From an uncultured Eubacteriales bacterium (GTDB lineage Bacteria > Bacillota > Clostridia > Christensenellales > Christensenellaceae): a stretch of DNA of 7,118 nt. Shown here in pieces: positions 5,583 through 7,118 of this stretch. How positions within the stretch are numbered: position 1 is the stretch's first letter; each line of letters opens with the position of its first letter. Under the pieces are notes generated by a model that was given only the letters and a program-made list of their open reading frames with translations, ran no database searches and was not told the DNA's origin. The translations under genes were made by a program, and so were the position numbers. The stretch covers positions 1 to 7,118 of the forward strand of contig CAJJPW010000111.1 in the NCBI GenBank assembly GCA_905193725.1, written 5' to 3'.

Positions 5583-6746
5583 TTGAAGCTGTATTTAGGC
5601 AAAAAAACATTTAAGCTAATCGACTGGTTTTCGCTGGTCATCGTTTTTCTCATTGTGGCATTTAGCTTAATTTCCCTTACCAACGTTTTGGCCGATCCAT
5701 TTACCGGGCAGGAACAGGGGCTAGGAGATATCTTTGACAATTTAAACTTGAGCAATGTAGTTTGGCAAGGGCTGTTCTTCCTCATTGGTTTAGTGGCAAT
5801 TGCCGTGATATTGCTATTTGATTATAATATCTTAAGAGATTGGGTTCATATTATTTACTGGGCAAATATCGTTTTATTGGTAGCGGTGCTTTTGTTTGGC
5901 AGTAACCAACGGGGAGCAACTGGGTGGTTTATGATCGGCGGTCGTGGTTTTCAACCAAGTGAGCTGGCTAAGATAGCCATTATCATTACGCTGTCTAAGA
6001 TGTTTGCCGATAAAACGGAAAATGGGGGACAAGGCATCCAAACCTGGAGAGAGTTGTGGCCGCTGTTGTGGCGTTTTGCCCTGCCCTTTGCCATCATCAT
6101 CGCTCAAAAAGACCTGGGGACAGCGCTGGTGTATGCGGTGGTATTTGCTGTCTTGCTAGTAGTTTCCAAAACAAGTTGGAAGCTGATTCTCATCCTGGCA
6201 GGTGTGGTGGTATGCCTGTTGCCACTTGCGTGGATACTGCTGGACGATTGGCAGAAAAATAGAATATTGGCGTTCATCAACCCAGAAGCAGACCTACAAA
6301 ACTCCGGTTATAATGTGGAGCAGGCGAAAATCGCTATTGGTTCTGGAGGGTTGACAGGTAAGGGGTTTTTTACAGAAGGCTCGCTTAGTCAGCTGAATTA
6401 TGTGCCAGAAAAACACACAGATTTTTTATTCTCGGTTACTGTAGAGGCGGTAGGCTTTGTGGGCGGACTCATCCTCATATTGCTGTATTTAGCGCTGCTG
6501 GCTAGACTGTGGTTTCTCTCTATTCGCGCAAAAGATCGGTTTGGCTCTTATCTGATTATTGGGGTAATGGCCATGTTCTTGTTCCATATCGTAGAGAATA
6601 TTGGTATGAATATGGGCGTGATGCCGGTTACAGGCATTCCTTTGCCGTTTTTTAGCTATGGGGGCTCTAATATGCTCACCAGTATGATTGCCATGGGTAT
6701 TGTCCTCAACGTAAATATGAGGCGGAATCGAACGGCACTGGCTTAG
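5583..6746 (+). CDS. rodA: Rod shape-determining SEDS glycosyltransferase RodA
   Basis: RodA polymerises peptidoglycan strands from lipid II in the membrane, together with a class B penicillin-binding protein, during cell elongation. From TTG 5583 the protein has 387 residues and about ten hydrophobic segments. SEDS signatures are QPSELAK (124-130), QKDLGTALV (175-183), GSGGLTGKGFFTEGS (253-267), VPEKHTDFLFS (274-284, with catalytic-type Asp280) and the C-terminal PVTGIPLPFFSYGGS (348-362). The frame is open back to 5448, but a strong promoter sits at 5521-5549, and residues from 5583 (KLYLGKKTFKLIDWFS) look like a RodA N-terminus. AGGAAAGGG lies nine bases upstream of the TTG. RodA rather than FtsW is preferred because Clostridia commonly carry rodA directly after minE; sequence alone leaves FtsW possible. 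Confidence 0.88.
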   Translation: MKLYLGKKTFKLIDWFSLVIVFLIVAFSLISLTNVLADPFTGQEQGLGDIFDNLNLSNVVWQGLFFLIGLVAIAVILLFDYNILRDWVHIIYWANIVLLVAVLLFGSNQRGATGWFMIGGRGFQPSELAKIAIIITLSKMFADKTENGGQGIQTWRELWPLLWRFALPFAIIIAQKDLGTALVYAVVFAVLLVVSKTSWKLILILAGVVVCLLPLAWILLDDWQKNRILAFINPEADLQNSGYNVEQAKIAIGSGGLTGKGFFTEGSLSQLNYVPEKHTDFLFSVTVEAVGFVGGLILILLYLALLARLWFLSIRAKDRFGSYLIIGVMAMFLFHIVENIGMNMGVMPVTGIPLPFFSYGGSNMLTSMIAMGIVLNVNMRRNRTALA

Positions 6747-6936
6747 CAGTTGTGATATCGCTAGAAAGATGGACCGCCTGGTATGTGAAAAAATATGTGG
6801 GGGAAAGATGCTTTATTTGACACGAGAAACACGCTTGGGGAAAAGATCTAAAAACTGAATTGGATAGAGATGTGAAGAAAAGTGGCATCTGTAAGGCGCT
6901 TTTGGATAAAGATTTCAAGTTTTTTGGAAAAAATTA

Positions 6937-6965
6937 TTGACAAGTCTTGGCTGGTTGTGTATCAT
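6937..6965 (+). promoter_or_regulatory. Promoter of the tRNA cluster
   Basis: A perfect TTGACA (6937-6942) is followed after exactly 17 bases by TATCAT (6960-6965), five of six consensus. The -10 box ends 20 bases before the first base of tRNA-Glu, as expected for a strong stable-RNA promoter with a short 5' leader. Confidence 0.88.
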
Positions 6966-6985
6966 ATAGCATGTGCCGAAAAAAT

Positions 6986-7060
6986 GGCTCCTTGGTCAAG
7001 CGGTTAAGACACCGCCCTTTCACGGCGGTAACAGGGGTTCGAGTCCCCTAGGAGTCACCA
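6986..7060 (+). tRNA. tRNA-Glu (anticodon UUC)
   Basis: The cloverleaf is complete. Acceptor GGCTCCT pairs with AGGAGTC (one G-U). The anticodon stem CCGCC/GGCGG closes the loop CTTTCAC with anticodon TTC. The T arm is AGGGG-TTCGAGT-CCCCT. Discriminator A and an encoded CCA follow (7058-7060). It decodes GAA and GAG and is the first gene of a tRNA cluster, separated from the next tRNA by only TATT. Confidence 0.97.
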
Positions 7061-7064
7061 TATT

Positions 7065-7118
7065 GGGAGCATAGCTCAGCTGGGAGAGCACCTGCCTTAC
7101 AAGCAGGGGGTCACAGGT
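7065..7118 (+). tRNA. tRNA-Val (anticodon UAC), 3' part cut by window end
   Basis: The first 54 bases of a tRNA are present. Acceptor 5' strand GGGAGCA is followed by D arm TAGCTCAGCTGGGAGAGCA and anticodon stem CCTGC/GCAGG around the loop CTTACAA with anticodon TAC. The variable region and the start of the T stem (ACAGGT) follow. The T loop and 3' acceptor strand lie beyond the window. It lies four bases after tRNA-Glu and is probably co-transcribed with it. Confidence 0.95.

Noticed and set aside
6809..6859. 16-codon frame after rodA with GGGGG before the ATG
   Set aside because: Very short, no recognisable peptide and no regulatory layout around it.
6870..6906. Possible terminator after rodA (AAAAGTG with CGCTTTT)
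   Set aside because: The stem is AT-rich with a 12-base loop and no T run beyond the stem; too weak to call.

Overview
The window looks like chromosomal DNA of a low-to-medium GC Gram-positive anaerobe, most likely a member of Clostridia. The evidence is strong GGAG-type ribosome binding sites, GTG/TTG starts in use, U-tailed hairpin terminators, a minCDE set beside a RodA-type SEDS gene, an XRE-cupin regulator beside an acyl-CoA synthetase, and a tRNA gene with an encoded CCA end. The exact taxon cannot be told from this sequence.

Left part (1-2979), all genes on the minus strand. In transcription order they are an XRE-cupin regulator (2979-2422, own terminator), an AMP-forming acyl-CoA synthetase (2268-604, own terminator) and the first 24 codons of an aldehyde dehydrogenase (73-1, running out of the window). 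They form a plausible module: the dehydrogenase could oxidise an aldehyde to an acid, the synthetase could activate an acid to its CoA thioester, and the cupin-containing regulator could sense a metabolite. The 530-base gap between synthetase and dehydrogenase holds a strong terminator, an AT-rich stretch and a striking set of nested inverted repeats at 180-310. The leaders of the synthetase and the dehydrogenase share an 11-base word and a second, looser block.

Middle part (2980-5421), plus strand. After a 466-base gap with a good promoter near its end come minC, minD and minE, the division-site placement system, closed by a clear terminator. Between minC and minD lies a GC-rich, hairpin-packed segment (4161-4246) that differs strongly from its surroundings.

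Right part (5422-7118), plus strand. rodA has its own near-consensus promoter and probably starts at a TTG at 5583. A consensus promoter then drives a tRNA cluster, tRNA-Glu(UUC) followed by tRNA-Val(UAC), the latter cut by the window end.

Most of the window is ordinary housekeeping. I found no clear new defence, mobile or biosynthetic system. The parts most worth a second look are non-coding: the nested-repeat element at 180-310, the minC-minD hairpin insert, and the shared leader motifs upstream of the two metabolic genes.
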